Origin: Chloroflexota bacterium
GTDB lineage: Bacteria; Chloroflexota; UBA6077; CF-72
DNA length: 16,076 nt
Assembly (NCBI GenBank): GCA_019247135.1
Contig: JAFAPL010000377.1
Span: 1-16,076, forward strand
Direction of reading: 5' to 3'
The position numbers and the translations under genes are program-made. Under the pieces are notes generated by a model that saw only the letters and a list, made by a program, of their open reading frames with translations, searched no databases and had not been told where the DNA came from. Numbering within the stretch: the first letter of the stretch is position 1; each line of letters begins with the position of its first letter. This document shows, piece by piece, positions 6,107 to 13,552 of this stretch.

Positions 6107-8023
6107 TTGTTAGATCACTACATGGCTGCGCGACGTCGGCGGGCGCCCGTAGCTGGCCCTGACTTCGTCCAGCGGCTGGCCAGCGAGGTGCTGGTGTGCG
6201 ACGGGGCGATGGGCACAATGCTCCACGCTGGCGGCGTCTCGCTGGACCGATCACTGCCGGAGCTGAACCTGTCGCACGCGGACCTGGTCTGCGCTATCCA
6301 TCGGGCCTACATCGCGGCAGGCGCCGACGTCATCGAGACCAACACCTTTGGCGCAAGCCGCTTCCGGCTCAGCCGCTACGGGATTGGTGACCGTGTGACG
6401 GAAGTCAACCGCGCCGGTGCCCGTGTCGCGCGCGAGGCGATCGCGCAGGCGGGCACACCGGGGCTTCTGGTCGCCGGCTCTGTCAGCCCGGCGACGCCGG
6501 CGGGGCTGGGCCATCGTATTGCCGCGCGCGAGCTGCGTGAGGCCTTCCGCGAGCAGATCGAGGCTTTGCTGGAGGGCGGCGTCGACCTGCTGCTGTTCGA
6601 GACCTTCGGAAATCTGGCCGAGCTGGTCGCCGCGCTCGAAGTTGCGCAGGGCCTGGACGCGGGGCCGATCGTGGCGCAGATGACGTTCGTCGAGGACGGT
6701 CGCACGCTGGGCGGCGACAGCCCGGAGGAAGTCGCGACCACGCTGTCCGAGCTCGGAGTGGCGGCCATCGGAGCCAACTGCACGCTCGGGCCTCAGGGTC
6801 TTCTTGACGTCATCAGCGAACTGGCCCGGTACACACAGGTGCCGCTCACCGCGCAACCCAATGCGGGCCCACCGACGCTCGTGGATGGCCAGTTTCAATA
6901 CACGGCCGACCCGGCCTACTTCGCGCGCCACGCACGGCGGTTCGTTGAGCTGGGCGCGGCGCTGGTGGGTGGCTGCTGTGGAACAACGCCGGCACACATC
7001 TCGGCGGTAGCGGCCGCGGTCGCGGGACTGGTACCTACCGCACCGCGTCGGAGCGCAGGTGAATCGCGGGTTCGTGGGCAACCAGCCATGACGCCGGACA
7101 CGAGTGCCGCGGCGCGTGCGGCGCATGGTTTGTTCGAAGGACGAGCGGGCGGGTTCGTGATTGCGTGTGAGCTGCCGGCGCCGCCAGCCGCCGATGCCGA
7201 ACGTGCGGTTCGTGATGCCAGCGCATTGAAGAATGCCGGGTGCCAGATGGTCATTGTCGGCCCAGTGGGTACCACGCGAGCGCAGGTCAGTCCGGCCAGC
7301 ATTGCGCTGATGGTCCAGCAACGCGTGCCCGGGCTGGACGTGATCCTCACCTCGACCACCTGGGAAAAAAGCCTCATGGTGCTGCAGGCTGATCTGCTCG
7401 GCGCCTACGCCTTCGGCATTCGGCACGTGCTGTGTCGAACGGGGACTCCACCGCTGCACGGTGACTACCCCAACGCGGCGGGCGTCTGGGAAGTGGACTC
7501 GCTCGGACTGATCGAGGTTCTGCGCGGGCTCAACGACGGGCGCGACTACAACGGAATCCCGCTCGGACGCCCTACGGCGTTCGTGATCGGGGCGCGTGTG
7601 AATCCCGCCGCCAGCGACTTCGATCATGAGGTCGAGGTTGGTCGACGCAAGCTGGAAGCCGGCGCTGACTTTCTCATGACACCGCCGGTCTTCGAGCTGG
7701 ACACGCTGGAGCGCCTGCTCAGAGCGATCGATGTTCCTGCCCAGGTGCCGGTGTTGCTCGGCTTGATGCCGCTGAAGGATTTGCGCCACGCGGAGTACTT
7801 GCAGCACGAGGTGCCCGAGACGGCCATTCCCGGTGAAGTGCTCGAGCGGATGTGGCGGGCCGGCGAGAGCGGGCCACAGGTTGGACGTGACATCCTGGTC
7901 GAGCTGGCCGCGGCAGCCCGCGAGCGCGCCGGCGTGCACGGAATCGTGCTTTCGTCCTCCGCGGGTTCGGCGGCGGAGCTTGCGGGGTTGTTGCCCGCGT
8001 TGGCCACGGCCTCGCTGCGCTGA
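6107..8023 (+). CDS. Homocysteine S-methyltransferase fused to a degenerate MTHFR-like domain
   Basis: This 638-residue two-domain protein has the layout of Bacillus YitJ. Residues ~20-310 are a homocysteine S-methyltransferase barrel with zinc ligands C225 (IGANC), C290 and C291 (GGCCGTTP). Residues ~340-635 are an MTHFR-like barrel. Aligned by eye with MetF, the second domain keeps the catalytic-type glutamate (E355, ACELP). It lacks CRDRN (TTWEKS at 418-423), has TGT (445-447) in place of TGD, and TPP (525-527) in place of TQ. Folate reductase activity is therefore doubtful, while the methyltransferase half looks intact. The start is TTG at 6107, with GAGGGG (6093-6098) 8 nt upstream; the next in-frame ATG (6122) is too far from that site. 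The stop shares one base with the PucR start. The methyl donor for the first domain is unknown. Confidence 0.9.
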   Translation: MLDHYMAARRRRAPVAGPDFVQRLASEVLVCDGAMGTMLHAGGVSLDRSLPELNLSHADLVCAIHRAYIAAGADVIETNTFGASRFRLSRYGIGDRVTEVNRAGARVAREAIAQAGTPGLLVAGSVSPATPAGLGHRIAARELREAFREQIEALLEGGVDLLLFETFGNLAELVAALEVAQGLDAGPIVAQMTFVEDGRTLGGDSPEEVATTLSELGVAAIGANCTLGPQGLLDVISELARYTQVPLTAQPNAGPPTLVDGQFQYTADPAYFARHARRFVELGAALVGGCCGTTPAHISAVAAAVAGLVPTAPRRSAGESRVRGQPAMTPDTSAAARAAHGLFEGRAGGFVIACELPAPPAADAERAVRDASALKNAGCQMVIVGPVGTTRAQVSPASIALMVQQRVPGLDVILTSTTWEKSLMVLQADLLGAYAFGIRHVLCRTGTPPLHGDYPNAAGVWEVDSLGLIEVLRGLNDGRDYNGIPLGRPTAFVIGARVNPAASDFDHEVEVGRRKLEAGADFLMTPPVFELDTLERLLRAIDVPAQVPVLLGLMPLKDLRHAEYLQHEVPETAIPGEVLERMWRAGESGPQVGRDILVELAAAARERAGVHGIVLSSSAGSAAELAGLLPALATASLR

Positions 8024-9336
8024 TGTCGCGCATCGCGGCCGCCGAGGGGACCGAGGATGCCGACGCCTTGCGTAGCTCTTTACGTACATTGCAGGCCCAA
8101 AACGGTGCGCTGCGCCAGCTCGTGGCTATTCACGACCGGCTCGGAGCGCTCGTGTTGCAGGGCGCCGACGGGGCGTCCATCACGCGCGTTCTGGCTGAGC
8201 TGATCGGCCGGCGCGTGCTGTTGCTCGATGCGCTCTTGCAGGTGGTAGCCATGCACGGCGGCACCGACAGTGCGTGGCGTCCATCGCAGGACTACATACG
8301 CGCGGTGCTCGGCGCACTCGAGCGTGAGCGAAGGCCGTTGCGCGTGCCACCAATGACCGATCTCGGCGTGCCACGGGCGGTTGTTCTGGCGCCGGTCGCG
8401 GTTGGCGAAGCGATTCTGGGGTATCTCGCCATTCTTGCCCAGGGCGACGACGGTGCGAGTGAAGAGCTCGAGCTGCAGATCGTGCAACACGCGGCCACGG
8501 TGTACGCCCTCTCGATGATGCGCGAACGCATGGCGGCGGAGGTGGCTCGTCAACTGAAGGACGAGCTGTTCGAAGGGCTCCTCCTGGGGCGTACGCAAGA
8601 CGAACAGGTTGCGCGCGAGCGGGCAATGCGGCTCGGATACAAGCCCGAGATCACGTACCGCGTGGTCGTCCTGGTCGCGCGGGAGGCTGACGCGACGGCT
8701 GCCGAGGAACGGCCGGAAACTGTCGCACGACGGCGGCGGCTGCTGGAGAGTCTGTCGGAGCTGTGTGCCCGACGCTCGGATTCAGCGTTCGCGGCCTTGC
8801 GGGAAGACGAGCTGGTCGTCCTGCTACCTGAGGATGATGACCCGGTGGCTGTTGGGCGGATGGCGCTGCAGCAGGCGGCGGCACTGCTGCCCGCCTGGCA
8901 GCTGACGGTCGGGGTCGGTGGGACGTGCTCCAATGCGTCGGCGATCGCGCGCTCGTATGCGCAGGCCAGGCGGGCGCTCGAGACGGCGTGGCGCTTCGGG
9001 CGGCAGGGCGAGGTCGTCTCGTTCGACGACCTGGGCTTGTACCGGCTGTTGTTTCACGTGACCGACCCGGACGAGCTGCGTGGTTTTGTCGAGCAGGTGC
9101 TTGGGGCGCTGCTCGAGTACGACCAGCGGCACAATGCTGATTTCGTGCGCACGTTGGGCACGTTTCTGGAGCACAACGGCAACCTGCAGGCGACCGCGCG
9201 CGACCTGAACCTCCACGTCAACTCGGTCGCGTACCGGTTGCAGCGGATTCAGTCGATCGCGGGGCTGGACCTGGAGCGTGCCGAGGATCGCCTGCTCGCG
9301 CAGGTGGCGCTCAAGATCGTGGCGGCGCACGCCTAG
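8023..9336 (+). CDS. PucR/CdaR-family transcriptional regulator
   Basis: The 437-residue protein has the PucR-family plan. A helical/GAF-like N-terminal sensor region (about 15-170) is followed by a central CdaR GGDEF-like region (about 205-325) and a C-terminal PucR-type helix-turn-helix at 371-432 (LEHNGNLQATARDLNLHVNS, then VAYRLQRIQ). Known members respond to purine, sugar-acid or amino-acid metabolites. The ligand here cannot be told from sequence. The ATG at 8023 shares its A with the TGA of the fusion gene (TGATG) and has no clear Shine-Dalgarno sequence, so it is probably translated by coupling. Cotranscription with a homocysteine methyltransferase suggests a role in regulating methionine or one-carbon genes, perhaps both arms of the divergent region at 5949-6106. 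Confidence 0.88.
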   Translation: MSRIAAAEGTEDADALRSSLRTLQAQNGALRQLVAIHDRLGALVLQGADGASITRVLAELIGRRVLLLDALLQVVAMHGGTDSAWRPSQDYIRAVLGALERERRPLRVPPMTDLGVPRAVVLAPVAVGEAILGYLAILAQGDDGASEELELQIVQHAATVYALSMMRERMAAEVARQLKDELFEGLLLGRTQDEQVARERAMRLGYKPEITYRVVVLVAREADATAAEERPETVARRRRLLESLSELCARRSDSAFAALREDELVVLLPEDDDPVAVGRMALQQAAALLPAWQLTVGVGGTCSNASAIARSYAQARRALETAWRFGRQGEVVSFDDLGLYRLLFHVTDPDELRGFVEQVLGALLEYDQRHNADFVRTLGTFLEHNGNLQATARDLNLHVNSVAYRLQRIQSIAGLDLERAEDRLLAQVALKIVAAHA

Positions 9337-9345
9337 TGGAACTAG
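9333..9345. other. Inverted repeat at the PucR gene stop codon
   Basis: CTAGT-GGA-ACTAG is a perfect 5-bp inverted repeat with a 3-nt spacer that contains the PucR stop codon. There is no T-run after it, so a terminator role is doubtful. Confidence 0.3.
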
Positions 9346-9379
9346 TGATGGCGATCTTGTCGCGATTGCACGCATGACG

Positions 9380-9469
9380 TCGCGGGCTGGCGCTGGTGCT
9401 GCCAGATTGTTCAACTTGCAGTGGAACCCTCGCGGGCTGGCGCTGGTGCTTCCAGATCCTTCAACTTGC
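9380..9469. repeat. Two 40-bp direct repeats with exact 50-bp period
   Basis: Copies at 9380-9419 and 9430-9469 begin TCGCGGGCTGGCGCTGGTGC and end TTCAACTTGC. They differ at 3 of 40 positions. A 10-bp non-repeated spacer lies between them. Each copy holds a short stem (CTGGC...GCCAG in copy 1, CTGG...CCAG in copy 2). The pair lies in the 133-bp convergent gap between the PucR gene and the AraC gene, and the second copy ends one base before the AraC stop codon. It may be a local duplication, a paired transcription-termination signal or part of a dispersed repeat family. Confidence 0.85.
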
Positions 9470-10216
9470 CTAGTTGCAGCCGTTGGCGCTGAGTGAGAAG
9501 GGCGCCCGAGCAAACGTTGCGGGGGTCGTCCCCGCCAGGCGGCGGCATTCGTTGGTGAAGTGCGACTGGTCGACGTAGCCCGCGATGGCACTGGCATCGG
9601 CCAGCGCATGCCCGCGATGTAACAGCCGCAAGGCGCGGCGAAAGCGGAGGATGCGCTCGAGCGTCTTCGGGCCGTAGCCCAGCGCGGCCTCGCAGCGACG
9701 TCGCAACGTGCGTTCGCTCACGCCGAGGGCGTCTGCCGCGTCAAAGACGTTCGGTTGACGCGGGCCCGCAAAGGTGCGCACGAGGTGTTCGACGAGGGGG
9801 TCGCGGTCGGCAGCTCGAGCGCGGCGCTCGACCAGTGCTTGCGTGAGGAGCGCGGCCGGATCCGCCGCGTGGGCGAGGCGCTCGACGAGTTCGTCAGCAA
9901 AGCCACGCCAGAATTCACGCAGGGGAATCCGCGCGTCGAGCAACTCGCTGGCTGGAATATCCAGAAAGGCCGGCGCCACACCGGGGCGAAAACGGATGCC
10001 GACGAAACTGCCGTCGGCCTGCAGGCTGACCGGCCGCGTATCCGGGCCCGCAATGATGAGCTGGTCGCCGTCCCAGACGATGTCGATGCACGCATCAGGC
10101 ATAACCGCGCGAGGTTCGCCGCCCGCGTCCGACCAGGTGCAGACGAGAGCGTCAGCCAGTTCTCGTGGTGCGCGCCATTCGGTGTACATGGCCGTTTTCT
10201 GCAAGATCAACTGCAT
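9470..10216 (-). CDS. AraC-family transcriptional regulator
   Basis: This is a 248-residue regulator. The N-terminal domain (about 10-130; MPDACIDIVWDG, LIIAGPDTRPV, IRFRPGVAPAFL) matches the DUF6597-type sensor domain seen in many AraC proteins. The C-terminal DNA-binding domain has two helix-turn-helix units, about 155-175 (DAADALGVSERTLRRR) and 205-230. It includes the family signature GYVDQSHFTNECRRLAG followed by TTPATF. An ATG at 10216 gives the longest form. The ATG at 10189 (MYTEWRAPREL) is also possible and would leave a wider gap to the divergent VOC gene; neither has a clear Shine-Dalgarno sequence. The ligand is unknown. Head-to-head placement suggests it controls the VOC gene. 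Confidence 0.88.
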   Translation of the reverse strand: MQLILQKTAMYTEWRAPRELADALVCTWSDAGGEPRAVMPDACIDIVWDGDQLIIAGPDTRPVSLQADGSFVGIRFRPGVAPAFLDIPASELLDARIPLREFWRGFADELVERLAHAADPAALLTQALVERRARAADRDPLVEHLVRTFAGPRQPNVFDAADALGVSERTLRRRCEAALGYGPKTLERILRFRRALRLLHRGHALADASAIAGYVDQSHFTNECRRLAGTTPATFARAPFSLSANGCN

Positions 10217-10223
10217 TGTGCAG
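10211..10223. promoter_or_regulatory. Inverted repeat in the AraC/VOC divergent junction
   Basis: CTGCA-TTG-TGCAG is a perfect 5-bp inverted repeat between the two divergent genes, covering the longer AraC start codon. It is a candidate operator, judged by position and symmetry only. If it is one, the shorter AraC start at 10189 becomes more likely. Confidence 0.3.
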
Positions 10224-10239
10224 GGCTAGGCTGGGGCAC

Positions 10240-10662
10240 ATGCAGGTTTCCTTCATTGCGAGCGTTGGGGTGATTACGCCTGATCCGGCGCAGAGTCGCC
10301 GGCTCTATGTCGACGGCCTGGGTCTGCCGCTTCATGAGGCCGCGCCGGGCGACGACTACATGTTCAGCGACGCGATCGGCGGCAGCAAGCACTTTGGAGT
10401 GTGGCCGCTCGCGCAGGCCGCTCAGGCTTGCTTCGGGAGTGCCGAGTGGCCGCGCGACCGAGTGACGCCGCAGGTCAGTATCGAATTCGAGGTGGCGTCT
10501 GAGCCCGCGGTGGCCGACGCCGCACGCGAATTGGAACAGCGCGGCTACACGCTGCTGCACGGCGCGCGCACCGAGCCCTGGGGGCAAACGGTGGCGCGAC
10601 TGCAGAGCCTGGAAGGCGCGATTATCGGGCTCTCGTACGTGCCCTCAATGCACTCGAACTGA
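10240..10662 (+). CDS. VOC-superfamily (glyoxalase/dioxygenase-fold) protein
   Basis: This small cytosolic protein of 140 residues has the paired beta-alpha-beta-beta-beta module pattern of the vicinal oxygen chelate fold. It opens with FIASVGVITPDPAQSRRLYV followed by DGLGLPL, and later has VSIEFEV and TEPWGQTVARLQSLEGAIIG. Likely metal-site residues are H51, E82 or E84, and E125, assigned by pattern only. The start is ATG at 10240 with GGGG a few bases upstream; an upstream extension to 10165 runs through the AraC gene and is not credible. Family members range from glyoxalases to resistance and ring-cleavage proteins, so no substrate is assigned. It is divergent from the AraC regulator and ends 11 bp from the converging MetE-like gene. 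Confidence 0.82.
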   Translation: MQVSFIASVGVITPDPAQSRRLYVDGLGLPLHEAAPGDDYMFSDAIGGSKHFGVWPLAQAAQACFGSAEWPRDRVTPQVSIEFEVASEPAVADAARELEQRGYTLLHGARTEPWGQTVARLQSLEGAIIGLSYVPSMHSN

Positions 10663-10673
10663 CGGCGCGGCGA

Positions 10674-11822
10674 TCAACCCCAGATCTTGCGAGCGGTCTC
10701 GACGACGAGCTCGAGCTTGCGCTTCTGTTCGTCCCAGCTGAGCAGGTTGCCGCGTTCGACGCTCGCAAATCCGCACTGCGGCGAAAGGGCAAGGTTCTCC
10801 AGCGGCACGTACCGCGAGGCCTCGTCGACCCGCCGCCGCAAGTCGTCTTGGGATTCCAATGCGCCCAGCTTGGTGGTGACCAGGCCGAGGACGACTTGCT
10901 TTCCGCGCGGCACGAAGCGCAGCGGTTCGAAGCCACCCGAGCGGTCCGAATCATACTCCAGTAAGAAGCGATCCGCCTCGAGCTGCCCGAAGACTTTCTC
11001 GGCAATACGGTCGTAGCCGCCCGCGGTGTGCCACGCGCTCCGACCGTTGCCGCGGCAGATGTGCGTCGCCAGGAGTACCTTCGACCGGTCAAGACCCGAA
11101 ACGGCCATATTGTCGCCGCGAATGTCCTCGTCCATGGCCGCGTCCGGGTCCACGCCGATGGACCGCCATGCTTCGCGCCGGTCCTCCGGGATGTAGTCAG
11201 GCCAGTGGGGATTATCGACCTGAATGTAGGTCACGCCCTCGGCGGCAAGGGCCTCGATCTCGGCTTTGATGATGCGCACCACGTCCTGCATCAGATCCCA
11301 GCGGCTGCTGTAGACCTTGTCGCTGGTGCCCGGCTTCCAGCCGCGCGCCACGATGTACGAAGCCGCGGGCAGGGTGATCTTGAACGGGCCGCCCGCGTGC
11401 TGTTTCAGGAAGGGCACTTCTTCCTGCGTCATTCGCTTGCGCTGCCGAAGCTTCTCGCCGACAACCATGCCGGCTTGCTGCGGCATCTCGCGCACCATTT
11501 CCTGCAGGCCGCTCCGACCAGCGCCCGTTGCGACAGGGTCGGGCAGCTTCCACTCGAAGCGGATCGGCACTTCGCCCTTGACATAGCCATCGACCGAAGT
11601 GACAAAGTCGCCGGCCCAATTACCGCGGCGATACTCGCCATCGGTATAGACGTTGATGCCGACCTGCTTCTGCAGCTCCAGCGCCTGCAGGATCGCACGA
11701 TCCTCGACCTGGGTGAGCTGTTCCCTCGAAATCTGCTTCTGTCCGAAGGCTTCGTGGGCCTGAAGTACTTCGGGCGGACGCAGCAGGCTGCCGACATGGT
11801 CGGCACGGTATGGAGCGGTCAT
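10674..11822 (-). CDS. MetE-type methyltransferase, YxjG/YxjH-like variant
   Basis: This 382-residue protein is built on the MetE catalytic barrel only. The zinc ligands are present: H254 and C256 (THICRGN), E289 (FLLEYDSD) and C350 (SPQCGF). E63 in TDGEYRR matches the conserved glutamate. At the motif that reads QIDEP in the other two paralogues it has QVDNPHW (201-207), so a catalytic-region Asp-Glu pair has become Asp-Asn. It opens with YRADHVGSLLRP, as in the YxjG/YxjH group of methionine-synthase-like proteins. Expected chemistry is methyl or alkyl transfer to a thiol; homocysteine as acceptor is likely but unproved, and coenzyme-M-type transferases share this fold. The ATG at 11822 overlaps the previous gene's TGA (ATGA). 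It is the last gene of the PadR-led operon. Confidence 0.85.
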   Translation of the reverse strand: MTAPYRADHVGSLLRPPEVLQAHEAFGQKQISREQLTQVEDRAILQALELQKQVGINVYTDGEYRRGNWAGDFVTSVDGYVKGEVPIRFEWKLPDPVATGAGRSGLQEMVREMPQQAGMVVGEKLRQRKRMTQEEVPFLKQHAGGPFKITLPAASYIVARGWKPGTSDKVYSSRWDLMQDVVRIIKAEIEALAAEGVTYIQVDNPHWPDYIPEDRREAWRSIGVDPDAAMDEDIRGDNMAVSGLDRSKVLLATHICRGNGRSAWHTAGGYDRIAEKVFGQLEADRFLLEYDSDRSGGFEPLRFVPRGKQVVLGLVTTKLGALESQDDLRRRVDEASRYVPLENLALSPQCGFASVERGNLLSWDEQKRKLELVVETARKIWG

Positions 11823-12898
11823 TTGCGGGCAATCCCTCCAGTCGGAACAAGCAGGCTATCGCGCACCACGCTCGCCGCGCGCGTCATCGCCCGAAGTTTC
11901 TCAAATGCAACCTGGCGCGGCAGGTACTTCATGCCACAGTCGGGCGCCAGGACCAGGCGCTCAGGCGCGACGTAGCTGAGCGCGGCGCGGATGCGGCCCT
12001 CGACGACCTCGGGCGTCTCTACATCGGTTGTGCCGAGGTCAAGTACGCCGAGCACGATCGTCTTGTTGTCGAGTTGACCCAGGACTGAGAGGTCCAGGTG
12101 GGGCTGAGCGGCTTCGATCGAGATCTGATCGACGTTCGCGTCGCGGAGCTCGGACAAGAACGGATACCCAGCGCCTACCTGTTTGTTCTTCACGACGAGC
12201 CCGTAGCCGAAGCATGTGTGCAGCACCGTGCTGGCCGTGATGCCATCAACCGCTTGGTTGATGGCTGCGATCGCGTACTGGCGCGCTTTTTCCGCGCGCG
12301 CCTGCAAGTAGGGCTCGTCGATCTGGAGGACGTCCGCGCCGGCCGTTTGCAGGTCGTGTAGCTCTTCATTGACGGCCTGGGCGAAATCCATGGCCAGGCG
12401 CGACTCGTCGCCATAAAAGTCGTCCTGGGCCTGTTGCGCCATGGTGAACGGGCCAGGGACGGTGATCTTGATGGTTCGGTCGGTGTGCTGTCGGAGAAAC
12501 TCGACGTCTCTGACTTCCACGGGTCGTCTGCGACGGACCGGGCCGACGATCCGCGGAACGGTGTCGAGCTTGCCTGAGCGGCTGAGAGTCTGGCCTGGAT
12601 TGTCCAGGTCGATGCCGTCGAGCGCGGTAGCGAAGTGATTGCTGTAACTCTCGCGGCGGATTTCACCGTCGGAGAGGACGTCGAGCGCGGAGCGTTCCAT
12701 CTCATGGATCGCGACGATGGTGGCGTCGTCCTGCGCTTGTTCGAGGAACTCCGGCGCGACGCGCCACACGTCGCGGGCGCGCACGCGTGGCGGCAAACGA
12801 CTCAGCAGTTTGTCGCGGTCGACGAGCCAGTCGGGCTGCGGGTAGCTGCCGACCACCGTCGTCGGCAAGAGCCGCGCGCTGGCGGCACGTATCGCCAT
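11819..12898 (-). CDS. Core MetE-type methionine synthase paralogue
   Basis: This 359-residue MetE catalytic-half protein has zinc ligands H227 and C229 (LHTCFGYG), E262 (QISIEAA) and C321 (APDCGM). It also has SDGEIRRES (76-84, with the conserved E79) and LQIDEP (191-196). It is clearly divergent from the copy at 1907-3028, with a different N-terminal segment (VVGSYPQPDWLVDRDKLLSR) and an inserted basic stretch VRRRRPVEV at 121-129. Predicted role: methyl transfer to homocysteine or a related thiol from an unidentified donor. The ATG at 12898 lies 15 nt after the PadR stop with only a weak AGG upstream. Its TGA overlaps the next MetE-like gene by 4 nt, so the two are probably made in fixed proportion and may act together. 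Confidence 0.87.
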   Translation of the reverse strand: MAIRAASARLLPTTVVGSYPQPDWLVDRDKLLSRLPPRVRARDVWRVAPEFLEQAQDDATIVAIHEMERSALDVLSDGEIRRESYSNHFATALDGIDLDNPGQTLSRSGKLDTVPRIVGPVRRRRPVEVRDVEFLRQHTDRTIKITVPGPFTMAQQAQDDFYGDESRLAMDFAQAVNEELHDLQTAGADVLQIDEPYLQARAEKARQYAIAAINQAVDGITASTVLHTCFGYGLVVKNKQVGAGYPFLSELRDANVDQISIEAAQPHLDLSVLGQLDNKTIVLGVLDLGTTDVETPEVVEGRIRAALSYVAPERLVLAPDCGMKYLPRQVAFEKLRAMTRAASVVRDSLLVPTGGIARK

Positions 12899-12913
12899 AC
12901 CTGGAACGCGATT

Positions 12914-13552
12914 TTAGGGGCGCCGTGCGTTGGTGCGCGGCGCGGGTAGTGGTTCAAGTGCGGCCGTCCGACGCGCCTCGATGTCGTCGCACAACACGAG
13001 GCCATCACGGGCCCACGCGATTTCAGAGCGTGCGCGCCTGATCAAGCCCTCGAGGGCGTGGATCTTCAAAGTGATGATGTTCTGGTGCTCTTCAGGCGGC
13101 TGTCGCGCCAGCCAGACTTCGACCAGCTCCGCGCGATGTTCGCGGATGGCGTCCGCACGCGCCTGCCACTGCTCGAGCCGCCACTGGAACTGCGCGATGT
13201 GCGCACGTAGCTGCTCGCGCACCGACTCGATCGGTGCAAGATCGAAGAAAGCTGCCTTGAGCATGATCGGGTCGCGCTGCGCGGGCAAGGGCATGAAGTC
13301 AGTCGCCCAGCGGCGGAGCTCGGCCATACCCGCGTCGGTAACCGAGTAAATGCGCTTCTGCGCGCGCAAGCCGCGGGGCGCCACGGTCGCACGGATCAAG
13401 CCTTCGGACTCCATGCGCCGCAGCTCCGGGTAGATCTGGCTCTGGGGAGCAGACCACAGGAAACCAACGGTGCCCTGGAAGTGGCGAACCAGGTCATAGC
13501 CAGTCAGTGGCTGATCTTTCAACACACCGATGAGCGCGTGGCGCAGGCTCAA
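12914..13552 (-). CDS. PadR-family transcriptional regulator
   Basis: This 212-residue regulator has a PadR winged-helix domain in residues 1-85 (SLRHALIGVLKDQPLTGYDL, then SQIYPELRRMESEGLI and KRIYSVTDAGMAELRRW). A helical C-terminal dimerisation domain (about 95-190) is of the Vir_AT type. PadR proteins usually repress neighbouring genes and release DNA on binding a small, often aromatic or toxic, ligand. The start is TTG at 13552, since the family begins M-S-L-R-H-A-L. A GAGGGG-type Shine-Dalgarno sequence lies about 9 nt upstream. It leads an operon with two MetE-like genes and faces an LLM oxidoreductase gene, so it probably controls both directions from the 13553-13727 region. Its ligand may be the transported substrate. 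Confidence 0.9.
   Translation of the reverse strand: MSLRHALIGVLKDQPLTGYDLVRHFQGTVGFLWSAPQSQIYPELRRMESEGLIRATVAPRGLRAQKRIYSVTDAGMAELRRWATDFMPLPAQRDPIMLKAAFFDLAPIESVREQLRAHIAQFQWRLEQWQARADAIREHRAELVEVWLARQPPEEHQNIITLKIHALEGLIRRARSEIAWARDGLVLCDDIEARRTAALEPLPAPRTNARRP

Noticed and set aside
6251..8089. 612-residue open frame on the minus strand opposite the HMT fusion gene
   Set aside because: It has no recognisable motif, has an Arg/His/Gln-rich GC-driven composition, and lies wholly antisense to a gene with clear zinc-ligand motifs and a good ribosome binding site.
9380..9469. Repeats read as a CRISPR remnant
   Set aside because: There are only two copies with a 10-bp spacer, too short for a CRISPR spacer, and no cas genes nearby.
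9278..9496. Short plus-strand frame spanning the 40-bp repeats
   Set aside because: It overlaps the end of the PucR gene in another frame, has no ribosome binding site, and its repeated peptide simply follows from the DNA repeat.
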